In this document: positions 1 through 12,640 of the stretch, piece by piece
Layout: every line of letters begins with the position of its first letter
How positions within the stretch are numbered: position 1 is the stretch's first letter
Assembly: GCA_037039925.1 (NCBI GenBank)
Contig: JAXRKP010000465.1
Span: 193,204-257,203 of the forward strand
DNA: 64,000 bases
Direction of reading: 5' to 3'
Origin: Doris montereyensis
Lineage: Eukaryota > Mollusca > Gastropoda > Nudibranchia > Dorididae
Position numbers and translations under genes: made by a program
The notes under the pieces: generated by a model
Seen by the model: the letters and a program-made list of their open reading frames with translations, nothing else
Databases searched by the model: none
Told to the model about the DNA's origin: nothing

Positions 1-82
1 AAATACATTTGACCTTTCTATATAGTTTTGTTCCTTGTTGGTGTGATTAAATTTTAATTCTATTTCATTTCTCTGTATACAG

Positions 83-439
83 AGATTGGCGTTTAATCCA
101 ATGTTGACATTGCAGGATGCAATTATTATTGTTCTTATGTTGACTAGTGTACACATGTTTATAGCGACTACCTGTTCAGTATTAAATTTCCTTGTGATTC
201 TCATGATGCTTTTCCGTCTAAAGGGACTTGTACAATATACTCAAACAATCCCTCAAATCAGAATACATTACATTTTGTGTGATGGATTATTTTATTTTAA
301 TGTATTATTGCAATTTTTTAAAACCCCCACCCCCTTCCTTTCCTTTTGTGCCTTTCTGCCCATGCCTTGTTTTTTTACACCTCTTCTGCACAATAACATT
401 TGTGGGAAGAACATTGTTTGTATTTTATTTGTGAAATAA
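83..439 (+). other. Open frame with hydrophobic segments, possible last exon
   Basis: An open frame of about 117 codons follows a pyrimidine-rich stretch ending in AG (81-82) and closes at TAA 437-439, where an AATAAA-like signal overlaps the stop. The first 50 residues are hydrophobic (Ile/Leu/Val/Met rich), and the C-terminal part is Phe/Pro/Cys rich. No family is recognised. It could be the 3' end of a gene lying left of the window, but an open frame of this length is expected by chance in AT-rich DNA. Confidence 0.15.
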
Positions 440-529
440 ACTTTGCCACGCAATTACTTTTTGATTTGGGTTGGTTTGTTTTGGTTTGTTTCGATACTTA
501 ATTTCTTGCTCATATATTATTATGATTGT

Positions 530-795
530 GTGGGGTCGGTGGCAAGTGGTTAAGGGCTGCACTTGGGATCATTAGGTTCCGTGTTTGAATCTTGGCAGAG
601 CTAGGCCCAACGTGTTCCTTGAGAAACGCTTAACACACATTTACCACTAGTTTGGGAGTAAAAACCTGCGCCAGCCTAAGGCCCTACCCAGGAGGTGAAT
701 ATCATTATCTGTTCCACTTCATGCTATAGAGAGCAGGATAATTTTTGGCTATTGGCCAAAACGGCATTGAATTTGAAGGAGCTTTACTTAAAAAA
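530..795 (+). mobile_element. SINE family A copy (tRNA-derived)
   Basis: A tRNA-like head (GGTGGCAAGTGGTTAAGG at about 538, then a degenerate B box near 580) is followed by a body shared with the copies at 42585, 44585 and 45378. Shared blocks are the 'ccttgagaaacgcttaacac' type block, the 'aaaacctgcg' block, the 'aggaggtgaatatcattatc' type block and an end close to 'gaaggagctttactt'. Repetition within the window is direct; the SINE label is inferred from the polymerase III-like head. Confidence 0.7.
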
Positions 796-1270
796 ATATG
801 ATTGTGTAATGAAATACATTACGTATAAATAATATGTTGAAATGAAAATCAAAGAATAGATGAGTTTGTTGTAATGACAATCTAAAATTTATGTTTGACC
901 TTCTCTTGCTTCCTTCATTATTTCTTCAGTCATTTGGTTTGTACGTTTTTATGCTTTTTAGCAGGCTCCAGTTTTAGCAGTCTAGATTTCAATGCCCTAT
1001 TGGCACTCTTGTAGAGGTGGTTGGTTGGCTGGGAGTTGCTAGTAGGTCCAGCTTCTTTCCTTTCCTTTTCTACCGTATTTTGTGAACTGAATAGTACCGA
1101 ATTTCCTCTGTGGTTTCCTCTTTATATTCGGAAGAATTTTTTCGCTTTTATGTCCATAGCTAATACCTGCAAGCAGCAAATAATTTTAAGCTGCCCTCCC
1201 CTCATTCTTATATCATTATGAAACATATTAATTTACCTGAAATAACTCTGTTTTAGGCTTATTTTGTTAC
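796..1270. other. No gene seen; partial family D repeat
   Basis: This is AT-rich spacer. At about 1018-1075 it carries the 'ggctgggagttgctagtagg' type block that marks dispersed repeat family D (compare 56355 and 58205). Nothing else is recognised. Confidence 0.4.
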
Positions 1271-1271
1271 A

Positions 1272-1302
<31 letters not shown>

Positions 1303-1344
1303 TCTCTCTCTCTCCTCCCTCTCTTTCTCTCTCTCTCTCTCTTC

Positions 1345-1417
<73 letters not shown>

Positions 1418-1459
1418 TCTGTGTCTTGCTATGTCTGTCTGTCTGTGTCTGTCTCTGTA

Positions 1460-1545
<86 letters not shown>
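1271..1545. repeat. Compound microsatellite (CT)n then (TA)n
   Basis: A long, slightly interrupted CT run (1271-1412), a short TCTG stretch (1434-1455) and about 40 TA units (1461-1544). The open frames crossing it are repeat artefacts. Confidence 0.97.
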
Positions 1546-1553
<8 letters not shown>

Positions 1554-1784
1554 TGAAATTTATCCACATGTAAACACATGCATCTGTAAAGCCGTTGTGG
1601 TGAAACTGTAGTGTTGTGACTTTGTAACCACGACAACACTTATTCAAAACCCTGTTACTAGTTGGCTAGGTAACTTTTCACAGCCATGTGCTTCAGGAAA
1701 GGAAGACTACTCCACTCTGCTTTTCTTATTTGACTCAGGCCTAAATGAGAACCAGCTGTAAGTAGAGAAATATCTTGTCACACA

Positions 1785-1875
1785 ATGTCAGAGAGAGACA
1801 GAGAGAAAATGAGAGAGGCAAAGTGAGAGATAATGTGACAGACAGGCAGGTAGGCAGGCAGACAGTAAGGCAGCT

Positions 1876-1966
<91 letters not shown>

Positions 1967-2041
1967 ACACACACACACACACACACAAAGTGACATAGAC
2001 AGGCAGGCAGGCAGACAGTCAGCTAACACTAACACACACAC

Positions 2042-2077
<36 letters not shown>

Positions 2078-2141
2078 ACACACACAAAGATAGACACACA
2101 CAAGTGACATAGAGAGAGAGAGGCAAGGCAGACAGTCAGCT

Positions 2142-2217
<76 letters not shown>
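1785..2217. repeat. Compound GA/CA microsatellite
   Basis: GA runs (about 1879-1962, 2044-2073 and 2143-2216) are separated by CA runs and by a repeated linker containing GGCAGGCAGACAGTCAGCTAACA. The linker recurs three times (near 1851, 2002 and 2123), so a compound unit of about 130 bp has itself been copied. Confidence 0.95.
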
Positions 2218-2218
<1 letters not shown>

Positions 2219-4615
2219 ATTTCACGGGTAAGGAAGAAATACATTATACGCTTACATGATGTAGGCCTACGTTGAAATGTCATTGCTTTCAAACAGTACT
2301 GAAAAAAGTAGAAACAGATACATTTTTTTATAGTATGATAGTGACACCTCCATCTGTGCTACTGCTCCGTGACTAATCTATAACAGTTAAGGACTATTAG
2401 GAGATTCTAGGAGATATTCCAGGAGATTTTTAAAAACAATTGAATACTGAAACAATATTAGGGGTTTTTAATTGTTTTATAGGCGATAAGGCGTAGAAGA
2501 TAAAATCAAACATCAACGCCTTTATTAATAGCCATAAGAATGTTATGCTGTTAGTGATGAGTTGAAAGTTTAGGAAGAAATGAAGAAAAGCAGGATGTTC
2601 TAGGAGACTTAAGGAGATTCTTTAAAAAAAAAAAAGAGATTTTAGAAATGAATTATTTCTTAATTGCTGCCAGTACTGATCACCGAGTTGCTCTATCAGA
2701 ACTCTCGACTCATTTTACTAGAAAAATACGGAGCATCACTTTGACATTTTGATACTGCCAAGGGAAATTACTACCACTACCATAGGTAGTAAACGCTCTG
2801 CCATCTCTCGACTGTCGACTGTTTTTTCTCTTTCTCTCCAGGATCTCTTTGTAAACAGAAATTTTGTTGAAGCGAGGATTCGTGTCTAGTATGGTCTAGA
2901 TTCAGCTAGATCTAGATCTATCCAAATTCAAATCCATCGCTATAGTTGGAAAAGTAAGTGTTTGATTAACGCGTGCACTTGCATGATCACTGGATGATTG
3001 CTGGTTAGCTCTAGTCAAATGAAATATAGGCCTAGTCTATCTAGATCTAGATCTAGATCTAATTAAAATCGCACCTTAGCACCATGAACATTTTACACCA
3101 AATACATTTACAATACCTTAGTATTTTAACTCAATGATATCGATATGGATACTCCTCCTCACCACCCTTGAGTACGTCAGAGGAAATGTGTTACCAAGTC
3201 TCTCCCTATTATTACTCCTGAATATCACCATTGACCATCTAGACACGATAGTGATGCTAAAGCAGGAGTAATAAATAATAGGAGAGGACTTGGAAACACG
3301 TGAGCAAGGCTTCTGTTTTTTGTTTCTGTTACTAGTGTCCCCATGAGGCTCTCCACACTCTCCCCATGAAGATAGTAAAAGTGAGAATGAACTGATGAGG
3401 TCCATATTCTTCTTCTTAAGTATAATTCTCCGCCATCAGGAAACAAGGCAGAAGCAAAGAGTATTTAATATCATCTTTCAAGACGCTTCTGTTTCTTAAA
3501 CCAAGAACCGCTGGCGGTGTTACAGTGAGGGGTTTCCCCAGCCATTTGCATGAAATGAGTGTTATGCAAGGGTGAAATAGGATTTTGATTTAGTTTGAAA
3601 ATGATTCCACATTTACAGATCATAAGAGACCTATAAAACATGTATTTTCTGAAAATTGATAGAATGAAAAATTCATATGGCAGGTTTCACAAAATGGTCC
3701 ATCCCCATTTCCCTCTTTTGTCAAAATGTATGTTATATTTCTTACAAGTATTATACCATGTTAAAACTTAGACCTGAGGATCCCAGATATATGACTTTAA
3801 CTTTAAGAGATAGCAAAGGACTGTGAGGCGAGTAAATTAGCTTTTAAAAGTCATGGTTTTCCAGTCAAGGGGCATAACTGAAAATTCTTGGTCCCATGCC
3901 AGTGACGTGCAGTGTTACACGGCACTGCCCGGGTCTGTAGATCGAGGTTTTCCTAGCGTTTATTTAGGGACTCAACGCTTGGGCATCTGGTTTGGAGAGT
4001 TCCCTGACTTTTCCCTAGTTATCAATAAGATGTGAAATCACAAAACACACACATTGAAAGAAAATTTCACAATATTATGTTTTTTATTATATCTGCGATG
4101 TCAAAGCTATACATGGACCAAATGTTAAGAAGATTCATCAATTGGACTTTGAGAAAGATTCATTGAAGAGTTCAAGTTATCATTGGGTCCTATTTTTGTG
4201 AAACCTACCATATGAGGTGTTGAAAAAAAGAAACTTAAACTTTTGTTCAGTAAGATTTTAATACAACTACAATAGCAGTGATCGTTATGTAATCAACCTA
4301 GGCTTGCATGAAGCGTGTTGAATGGAAACGTCACATTGACAAACGATGTACTTAAAACCACCTGAGAAGCTACGAGCTTAGAATAAGTTGTAATCTCATT
4401 GACTGTTGTTAAACCATGAACTTAGAGGTCAAACTATGTCATACATTTTAGAAATTGGAAACTTCCATTCAAGAAACCTGAGGCTAGGTGCATGGCCTTA
4501 AATATCTAATAGGGCCTACATGCTTCCTTTGCCAAAGAGGTTGGCCCCTAAATTTATGGCCAGCGCGCTTCCTGGTCAAACGGTAACATAGGGCTGGTGC
4601 TCTTCTTGGGTTAAT
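2218..4615. other. No gene recognised; AGATCTAG cluster
   Basis: No convincing coding exon is visible on either strand. At 2895-2925 and 3030-3062 there are clustered AGATCTAG/TCTAGATC palindromic steps like those near 22505, 24150, 47650-47820 and 48360. Around 2395-2640 the motif AGGAGATT recurs, and its reverse complement recurs at 4875-4975. Otherwise this is plain AT-rich sequence. Confidence 0.5.
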
Positions 4616-4619
4616 GCAG

Positions 4620-4870
4620 GGGCTTGCAAGCTATTAAAAGAAGTGATTTTTTAAAGTTCACTGCAAGCTGTTAAAATAGCCGACTTTTCCACTCCACAGC
4701 AAACTGTTAAAATTACATGCTGTTCAAATAACTGATTTTTCCATTGCGCAGAAGACGGTTTAAGTTAACTGATTTTTTCCATTGGACAAACAGCCGTTAA
4801 AACAACTGATTTTTCCATTGCAAATAGGCTGTTGTTAGAATAAATGGTTTTCCCATGCAGCAAGATGTTA
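4620..4870. repeat. Degenerate minisatellite, about 55-bp unit
   Basis: Five diverged units share the core 'ctgttaaaataactgatttt' followed by 'tccattgca'. Spacing varies by several bases, consistent with an old array. Confidence 0.65.
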
Positions 4871-5144
4871 CAGGCCTCGTAGTCTCCTCAAATCTCCTTA
4901 AAAAGTTCTCTCCTCAAATCTCCTCAAAAAAAAAATCTCTCCCCATATGTCCTCAAATTTGAGAAAAATTGTCTCAAATGTCCTTTATGTTCGTGGAATG
5001 AGTATGGGATGCTGCTTTCCCGCGCACACTCATCCGCCTCGCGAACACTGTTGTTGTAAACCTCGTTAACTCTACGAATGGCATTGTTAATGGCGGTTGT
5101 TTTGGCCAGAATTGAGTTTCTTCATGATATGGTGGTGTCCCTGT

Positions 5145-5285
5145 CCATTTGAGGTTTTTTTCATTCAATTTTACCGTGTTCACCATATGCATTGATCTCA
5201 GGGTGAACTAAGTGGAAACAGCAAGATGAAATGGAAATGAAAGAAGTAGAACCTACCAGTACCACCCGCCTACCGCCCACAATTG
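5145..5285 (-). mobile_element. Dispersed repeat family D copy
   Basis: Read on the minus strand it has the family D order: a bottom-strand 'ggcggtaggcgggtggtact' type start, 'ggtaggttctacttctttca', then 'ttcaccctgagatca', an ACGGTAAA block and a 'ttgaatgaa' end. The same order appears at 56355-56500 (+) and 58050-58205 (-). Confidence 0.6.
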
Positions 5286-5879
5286 GACTTGAGTCTCAGA
5301 TATTATGAGTGAGTAGCTTCACTTCCTTGGTAAAGTTCAAGTCAAGCTCGGAACTTTCTACGAAGTGTGTGAAAAGCGTTAAAAGTAACGCGACCTTGAA
5401 GATAAAAATCAATACTTAATGAAGTATTAGAAGCAGAAGGCCGACCTGTAATAATATTTAACACATTGCTGTTGTACAGGTGCCAGCATTGATCAGGATG
5501 CTCTTTACTTAAGTCTTGTGTTGTATGTGAGTGTGTGTAATGTTAATGTATATATATCATTGTATGTGTCTGAGAGAGAAAGAGAGAGATTGCGTCTTTC
5601 TTATAATAGGCCTAGTTGGTGTCAAAGAAAGCGCACAGTGGGACTTTCAGGCATGTACTGGCTTTAATGACTTGAACTATAGGGAAAGCAAATATATAAT
5701 AAAGGTAGAACCAATCATAAATGAGGCAAAATACAACCCCAAAAAACAAAAACATGTGTAATTACCCTTGAATCGGTGTGTGTTGTGCCCGAGGTAAGGG
5801 AAGAAGAGGAGGACAAGAACACTCAGTGACTGTGCTCTCACCGATCTGTCGCAAATCGCCAAGCGCCCTTCCCCTTTTT
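5286..5879. other. No gene recognised
   Basis: Open frames of 60-76 codons cross this stretch on both strands, but they lack splice context or recognisable protein features. Confidence 0.4.
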
Positions 5880-6017
<138 letters not shown>

Positions 6018-6167
6018 GTGGCCTATTTCTGTCAGGTCTTGCAAATAATGCTGTAATACCAACTCTTTACCATACTGCATGAGATTTCCCCATCTCTCGT
6101 AACAGGCGCTCAGATTAAATTTTTTTTCGAAATGATTACGGCAACTCCGGAATATGATAGCACAATC

Positions 6168-6265
6168 CAATCTATATCCATGTGAACAAATCGTGGATCT
6201 ATATCAATCTATGTGAACAAATCGTGATGCACTAATCCAATCTATATCCGGGTGAACAAATGTGG
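6168..6265. repeat. Short tandem repeat, about 34-bp unit, three copies
   Basis: Units share the blocks 'aatccaatctatatcc' and 'gtgaacaaatcgtgga', with base substitutions between copies. Confidence 0.7.
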
Positions 6266-6537
6266 ATGCACAGTCCTTTATTCAGAAATAAAACCTGCGG
6301 AAACAACAATGACGATTGACACCTCAATTGTAACAACTAGGCTTATTGCTAGCCGAGTCTATCGGAGAGAAAAACAACTGCCGGTGCTGTGACATTGGAT
6401 AGTTTTAGAAGCACTGTATTATGGTACATTCATTAGGTATTGATGCCACATGACCCTCTGATTTACAATGAATATAGGAGCACTTAAATGCTCTTTATCA
6501 CTGGCTTGCTATAATCAGTGAGCAGTACACAATGTAA

Positions 6538-6592
6538 GTGGCGTCAGTTGCCTAGTGGTTAGGTTGCCAGGCCTTAAAGTGTGAGATATAGA
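6538..6592 (+). mobile_element. tRNA-like SINE head fragment
   Basis: 'gttgcctagtggttaggttg' resembles the A-box half of the SINE A head. The expected body does not follow, so this is a fragment. Confidence 0.35.
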
Positions 6593-6599
6593 CAAACAG

Positions 6600-7209
6600 C
6601 AAAAAATCTGACGTGGTCAGGGCAGACGAGACTACATTAAGCATATAATATAATTTTTATGATTATATATAATATATATATATATGCATCATATTGCAAG
6701 ATGTATTACTATCTCAAAATCAAGTGTTTTGAATTATCTTTCTGTAATTATGTCAGTAAATGCTCTTTTTTTTCTTTGCCAGAAAAACAAGGAAACAAGA
6801 TTGGCTTTTGCTTAGAGAAATAATGATGTTCATAAGAAATGAAAGAAAAACACTGTCTTCTAAAGAAATTTCTGTTTCACCTTTGAGAGATTTCTTTAAC
6901 TTTGAGTAAAGATGACTGAAACAATATTGATCACATCAACGAATAACAATTACTCAACAACAAATAAAGCCCAACTGATTTGCAGACACGTAAAAAACCC
7001 AACCCATCCCAACCCAGCAATCGTATCCAGAAACTCACAGAAGCTTACAGAATTTGAATCAATGGATTATTGGTGAAAGCATTATTGTCTTTACTGCTGC
7101 TTTATTTTTAATTGTATTTTACACACCAAGTACACATATACATATATATGTTACATTTCATTTGAGATAATTAAAACAAATAAAGACATATATTTTCATC
7201 CTGAAACAG
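6600..7209. other. No gene recognised
   Basis: AT-rich spacer with short TA tracts near 6665-6690 and 7140. It probably contains the 5' flank or first intron of the zinc-finger gene that follows; no promoter motif stands out. Confidence 0.35.
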
Positions 7210-8168
7210 AGTTTGCTTCATCGAAGCATTTTGTTATGGAATCTCACCGGTTAGATTCATCAGAAAATGACGTGACGATAAGCATAAAAACAATGCTGTC
7301 ATGCTGACAGTGGTCAAATGAAGGGTCAAACACTTCAAAACCCCTGAAGGACTCAAGGTCCTCAGATGCCACTGTTGATAAGATAATCACAAAGGCAGAT
7401 GTCAACGCAAGTGATCTAGTGTTAGTATCTGAAACAGAAGAAAACGATCAGAATCATCTTCCAGACCAAATAAATAGGAAATGGCAGAAAGAGCAAGACG
7501 CAGATTCGGCATTGACCCCTGAAATAAGCATAGAGAGACCATTTGGTGTAAGCACGAATAAGAGTTCTGAACATAAGTGTAAGGAAACAGACTCAACTGA
7601 AGAACATGTGAAAAGAAATTCGACCAAAAGGAAAATAGATGACACTCATGAAGTCCATAACGCCATGAACAAACTCAAACATTTTAAGCATACCAAGGAT
7701 CATGGTGTTGATAATGAAAATGATGACGATAATGAGTTTAATGAAAACCAAGTCAAATCAGAAGGTTGCAGTAACAGCAACAAGGAAGATGATTGTGGAC
7801 ATGAGTGTGTTGGCTTTGATTCAGACAATTCCAAAACGCAAATAGATTATGATGCTGTCAGTACAGGACAGAGAGGTTTGCTCGCATGCTGGGTTTGTTT
7901 CAAGAAGTTTCCTTCAGTCTCAATGTAAAGAAACACATTCTTCAGGAACATTACCAAGCCTTTGCGCAATAGACGTCGGGGATATAAAATCCCAGCGTCA
8001 TCAACAACGTCAGCTCCTTGCTGTTCTGTCCCAAAAACTGCAAAGTATGTCACGACAAAATCAGACGCCTTCTTTCAACATATAGCGACGTGCCCAGAAC
8101 CAAAGCTTCAAGCAGAGGGACAGATTTTGTGGAAATTAAAACAATTTACCACAGATGAGTTTGATAAG
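7210..8168 (+). CDS. Zinc-finger gene exon: polar N-terminus and two fingers
   Basis: An acceptor AG lies at 7208-7209 and a start ATG at 7236 (MESHRLDSSEND...). The frame continues to 7927 apart from TGA at 7305. The sequence is Asp/Glu/Asn/Lys rich. It ends in a finger beginning CWVCFKKF; shifting one base at about 7916 restores spacing C-x2-C-x12-H-x4-H. A second Cys/His cluster (8030-8095) reads CKVC...H..TC only if one extra A in an AAAA run is discounted. The donor AAG|GTACAC is at 8168/8169. The gene-like composition supports a real exon; the lesions make function doubtful. Confidence 0.55.
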
Positions 8169-8699
8169 GTACACACTTTTTTTTCTCCGGTGAATTTGAT
8201 TTTCATATTTTTACGCAACTCTAGGAATTATCCTCTTTCCATGTTTATTTTTCATGTTCATAGTTGTGTGTATGTTCGTGTTTGTGTGTAAGCTTATGGT
8301 TGTGTGTAATTTTATGGTTGTATATGCTTATTTGTAAGCTTATTTGTGTGCATATGTTCATGGTTGTGTGTATGTTTATGGTTGTGTATACGCTATATGT
8401 TATACCTGTGACTGTGTCTGACTTGATTTATGTTTTCAAATTTACGGCTAAATAAGATATTTCCAATTTTATTTTTCACATAATATATGTATATATATTG
8501 ATAGATATAGTGGGAACCGTTTATGTCAACATCTTCACTAGGGAAAATAAATTTCAAGTCTTTTTTTTTTCCTTTATATATATATATAGCATTTCTAAAA
8601 GCATACACCCTATTATGCTGACGTCCAACTTCTTCAATCTTTCTCTAAAAGTAAGACATACACACAAGCACACACTCACACGTTTTTCCATATCATCAG

Positions 8700-8754
8700 G
8701 CAACGGGCAACAGGTCTTTGCACTTCATGTGACTGACTCTGAAATCTGAATCAG
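8700..8754 (+). CDS. Possible 55-nt exon of the zinc-finger gene
   Basis: It is bounded by CAG (8697-8699) and CAG|GTACCT (8754/8755). Read in phase 0 it ends in phase 1, exactly what the next exon needs, but it contains TGA at 8730-8732. The call rests on phase agreement only. Confidence 0.25.
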
Positions 8755-8947
8755 GTACCTCGCTAAACTGCGCAATCCTTTCCTCACTCTCTCTATGACT
8801 ATGATGATGCCATTACACGTATCATCCTATATATAGTCTTATCTATATATACATTTGCACATTAAAAGTGTCTTCTATTCAAATGTTGAAGTTGTATTAG
8901 AAGAAGATCTAGCCATCAGGTGTCATCTTAGAAAAATTAAAAAGCAG

Positions 8948-9042
8948 GACTCCACCCCGGTGTCTCGAAGGAAGAGGAAGCAGAAGAATCCGCTTGCACG
9001 TTCCCCTCGGCCGGTCAAATCAAGATGGAAGATTTCAATGAG
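8948..9042 (+). CDS. Zinc-finger gene exon: acidic linker
   Basis: An acceptor CAG is at 8945-8947 and a donor GAG|GTTGGT at 9042/9043. Entered with two leading bases it reads an acidic stretch (SKEEEAEESA, then IKMEDFNE) that runs on smoothly into DAYGDEDG of the next exon. The alternative frame gives a basic stretch but leads to a stop in the next exon, so the acidic frame is preferred. Confidence 0.45.
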
Positions 9043-9127
9043 GTTGGTAACCATTCTCCTGTTTAAATTTTTTTTTTCTTTCAGCACAGCGCCTACCTGT
9101 ATTGTAATTCTAGTTGGAGGTTCATCT

Positions 9128-9470
9128 CATCACGTTACAGGGGGACTGAGTAGTCCGGAGGTAAAGTGTCAGCCTCTCAAAGAAGGTCACGGGTCCGAGC
9201 CCCTGACAATTTTTTTTCTTTCAGCAAAAGTTTTCTCAAGTTTTTTTCAAGGTAAACCTCCCCTCCCCCCTCCCTGGTCCAGGTAGGTGGATGAACAACT
9301 AGTTCCATTGGAGACGGATGATAAAGGAGGTCCCGTGTACAGATCACAATACTCTGTCTATGTTAAAGTTAAAGATCCCTTGGCTGTTTACAAGGTAGTC
9401 TGGGCAAATTAAAAAATCCTACCAAATCCTGAGATTACCTTAGTTGTGGATCTGTAAAATCAAATCATAT
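9128..9470 (+). mobile_element. SINE family B copy
   Basis: The tRNA-like head has 'agtccggaggtaaagtgtca' and a B-box-like 'acgggtccgagcccctga'. It is followed by 'tccaggtaggtggat', 'cattggagacgg', 'gaggtcccgtgt', 'aaagatcccttggctgttta' and 'gagattaccttagttgtgga'. It is intronic in the zinc-finger gene. The same modules occur at 16205, 17045, 33655, 35565, 49308 and 59865. Confidence 0.75.
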
Positions 9471-9879
9471 CAAGACTCCCCCATTACATTTTGGTTAAAG
9501 AACAAGAAGATTGATTAAAATTTCAATCCTAACCTGTTTGAGACCAAGTTTGAAATGTATTTCAGAAACAATGTGATATTTTTTTCATATGATATTCAAA
9601 TTCAATGCTTAAAATATGATAGTCATCCCATGACAATACGTTTTCATGGAGAGCCCTGTAAGGTGCATTATACCAACATACAATTCACATTTTTCTCTTC
9701 TTGTAGTTGGATACTGGTTAAGGCATCAATTTAAATGAGAAAATCAGTGGTCTCATGAGGGATGGTTGGATTATAGCCTATGAGGTTATAGGTGCAAATG
9801 CAAGCTGAGATACAGAGAGACAATCATCATTTATGCTCTTTGACTCTAGTGAAAAATGGGTACTGGCTATAGTAAAGTT

Positions 9880-10150
9880 CATGGTTTCTACTGTGCGCAG
9901 TGGAGCAGGTGATATTACATTACGGTCTAGACAGGACACTAGGTCTGTAGGAGTTTTTAATACCCAACATGCTGGTACTTATATACACTTGAATTGAGTT
10001 GGCAAATGCGATTACAGTGTCTTATCCAAAGTCAAAGACCACATCTGATGTCAGACTCGGCATTGCCAGAATTCTAACCCATGACCTCACAATCTCAAGG
10101 CCAGCCACCCAACCACTGGGCTACCTACGTCACTCTGGATAGACTGTGGG
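9880..10150 (-). mobile_element. Diverged SINE family A copy
   Basis: Read on the minus strand, a tRNA-like head ('gtagcccagtggttgggtgg', then 'ggtcatgggttagaattctg') is followed by diverged body blocks matching the SINE A copies, including 'cctgtctagaccg' and 'tatcacctgctccactgc'. Confidence 0.6.
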
Positions 10151-10219
10151 AGGTAAAACGGCCTGTTAAGATGGTGACTTTGTGTTCACTGTTGTCTTAG
10201 ATGCTACGGAAACCTGGCT

Positions 10220-10312
10220 AAGCCCTACAACTTTATGGTGTGGTGTGAATTTCTTCTGTGAGCTTCAATTCTGCGGTGTGGTGTGAATTTCTTCCGTGCG
10301 CTTCAATTCTCA
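10220..10312. repeat. Direct duplication, about 35-bp unit
   Basis: 'gtggtgtgaatttcttc' plus 'gcttcaattct' occurs twice in tandem with two mismatches. Confidence 0.75.
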
Positions 10313-10437
10313 TTGATAGATCTGCAAATGTATGTACTGATTGTACGCGATTAAAGTGTCAACATGATGACTCAGCACTTTGTATGTATTGTCCTTGCCT
10401 TTAAAATTTTTTTTCTTTTCTCTTTCTTCTTCAACAG

Positions 10438-10541
10438 GATGCTTATGGAGACGAAGATGGTCACAATAAAGTCGTAGTATTTCCCAAGAACCACACAGCT
10501 GAGGGAAAAAATAACAAATGAAGAGGAAGAAGAATCCAATG
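10438..10541 (+). CDS. Zinc-finger gene exon: acidic linker, second part
   Basis: A clear pyrimidine tract and CAG (to 10437) precede it, and a donor G|GTAATT follows at 10541/10542. It reads DAYGDEDGHNKVVVF and, one base shifted after the A6 run near 10510, an NEEEEESN block. It leaves one base that joins phase-correctly to the next exon (G|AC ATT). Unless that base in the A run is discounted, the frame stops at TGA. Confidence 0.5.
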
Positions 10542-11244
10542 GTAATTTTTGTGCTTGTATTTTTTTTTAGTGGAACTCGGAAGTAGCGAGATCGGGGCCG
10601 GGCTGGCTACAAAATCTTTCTAAATCTGAGTTTTCGCTATATCTGAGTTTTCGCTATATCTGAGCTGTTTTGAAATAGCAACGTATGTGTGTGCAACTCA
10701 TGCCAGTAAAGAAGACAGACAGTTTATTAATTTTACATCCTCGGCATGAATTTTGATCAAACACTGATAAATACGTCAGAGATTTCATGTCAGTTTTGGT
10801 TGGGGTTTTTTTTTTTGTACACAGTGTAATTTTCTCTTAAAATTATAAATCTCCATTGTACAGTTGGCACATGCTAAGACTCCCCTCTTTCCGTCCCTTC
10901 CTTCTCTTCCCTTCCCTTCCCTTCCTTCCTTTTCGTTCCTTTCACCTTGCTGTCATCATTTGGCACTGACCGACTACAGTCTGATCCAGCCCACTTGAAA
11001 TTGCTGACATTTGACATGTGAATGCTGAATGAAATTGAGAGGGAGCCAGACAACCCCCCTCACCCCATATTTGCTTACTTTCTTTTACTAAGCCTCTCCT
11101 TGTACCGTCGGGTACATCAGGCAGAGAGAAGAGCTCGCCATTGCACACTGGCCTCTTGTTTCTTTTACGCTGACATCTGTAAAGTTCCTTCTCAATTATT
11201 AAAATTATTATAATAAATATTCCTATATTTGCCCACCCTAAATA

Positions 11245-12640
11245 TTTTTTTACTTCCTCATTTGTCCTGTCCGGATACTTTTCCTTTCCCCTTACTTGTC
11301 CTGTCTGAATACCTTTACTTTCCCTTATTTGTCCTGTCTGAATATTTTCTTTCCCCTTATTTGTCCTGTCTGAATATTTTCCTTTCCCCCCATTTGTCCT
11401 GTCTGAATAATTCTTCTTTTCCCTTATTTGTCCTGTCTGAATACTTTTCCTTTCCTTTTATTTGTACTGGATACTTTTTCTTTCCCTTATTTGTCCTGTC
11501 TGAATAATGTTCCTTTCCCCCTTGCTTGTCCTGTCTGAATACTTTTCCTTTCCCCTTATTTGTCCTGTCTGAATACTTTTCCTTTCCCCTTATTTGTCTT
11601 GTATGAATACTTTTCCTTTCCCCTTATTTGTCCTGTCTGAAATACTTTTCCTTTCCCCTTGCTTGTCCTGTCTGAATATTTTCCTTTCCCCTTATTTTCT
11701 CCTGTATGAAAACTTCTCCTCCACCCTTATTTGTCCTGTCTGAATACTTTTCTTCCCCATATTTGTCCTGTCTAAATATTTTCCTTTCCTTTATTTGTCC
11801 TGTCTGAATAATTTTCCTTTCCCCCTTATTTTTCCTGCTCAGAATAATTTTCCTTTCCCTTATTTGTCCTGTCAGAATAATTTTCCTTTCCCCTTGTTTA
11901 TCCTGTCTGAATATTTTTACTTTCCCTTTATTTGTCCTGTCTGAATACTTTTTCTTTTCCTTTATTTTGTCCTGTCTGAATACTTTTACTTTCCCTATTT
12001 GTCCTGTCTGAATAATTTTCCTTTCCTTATTTTTCCTGTCTGAATACATTTTCTTTTCCTTTATTTGTCCTGTCTGAATACTTTTACTTTCCTTATTTGT
12101 CCTGTCTGAAAATCTCTGTTTTCCTTTTCCCTTATTTGTCCTGTCTGAATACTTTTATTTGAATAATTTTCCTTTCCTTATTTGTCCTGTCTGAATACTT
12201 TTTTCTTTTCCTTTATTTGTCCTGTCTGAATACCTTTACTTTCCCTTATTTGTCCTGTCTGAATAATTTTCCTTTCCCTATCTGAATAATTTTCCTTTCC
12301 CTTATTTGTCCTGTCTGAATAATTTTCCTTTCCCCTTATTTGTCCTGTCTGAATAATTTTCCTTTCCACTTATTTGCCCTGCCAGATCACTTTACCTTTC
12401 CCCTCTGTTATGCCTAAACAGATCACTTTCCTTTCCCCTTATTTGCCCTGCCAAATTACTTTTCCTTTTCCCTTTTTTGCCCTGTCATATCACTTTCCCG
12501 TACCCCTTTTTTTTGCCCAGCCAGATCACTTTCCTTTCCTTTCCCTTACTTGCACAGCCATATCACTTCCCCTTTCCCCTTATTTGCCCCGCCAGATCAC
12601 TTTCCCGTATCCCTTTTTTTGCCCAGCCACATCACCTAAC
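11245..12640. repeat. Minisatellite, 33-34 bp unit, about 40 copies
   Basis: The unit core is 'ttatttgtcctgtctgaata' followed by 'ctttt' and 'cctttcccc'. From about 12366 the unit changes to a 'gcccagccagatcactttcc' type, so two variants lie side by side. The array is in an intron of the zinc-finger gene. Its long open frames (141 and 103 codons) are repeat artefacts. Confidence 0.95.

Noticed and set aside
1259..2110. Poly-Ser/Leu and poly-Arg/Glu frames
   Set aside because: They are translations of CT/GA microsatellites; the same applies at 5778-6170, 39658-39984 and 50102-50381.
3118..3446. Two overlapping minus-strand frames of 73 and 95 codons
   Set aside because: There is no domain, splice context or composition bias that favours coding.
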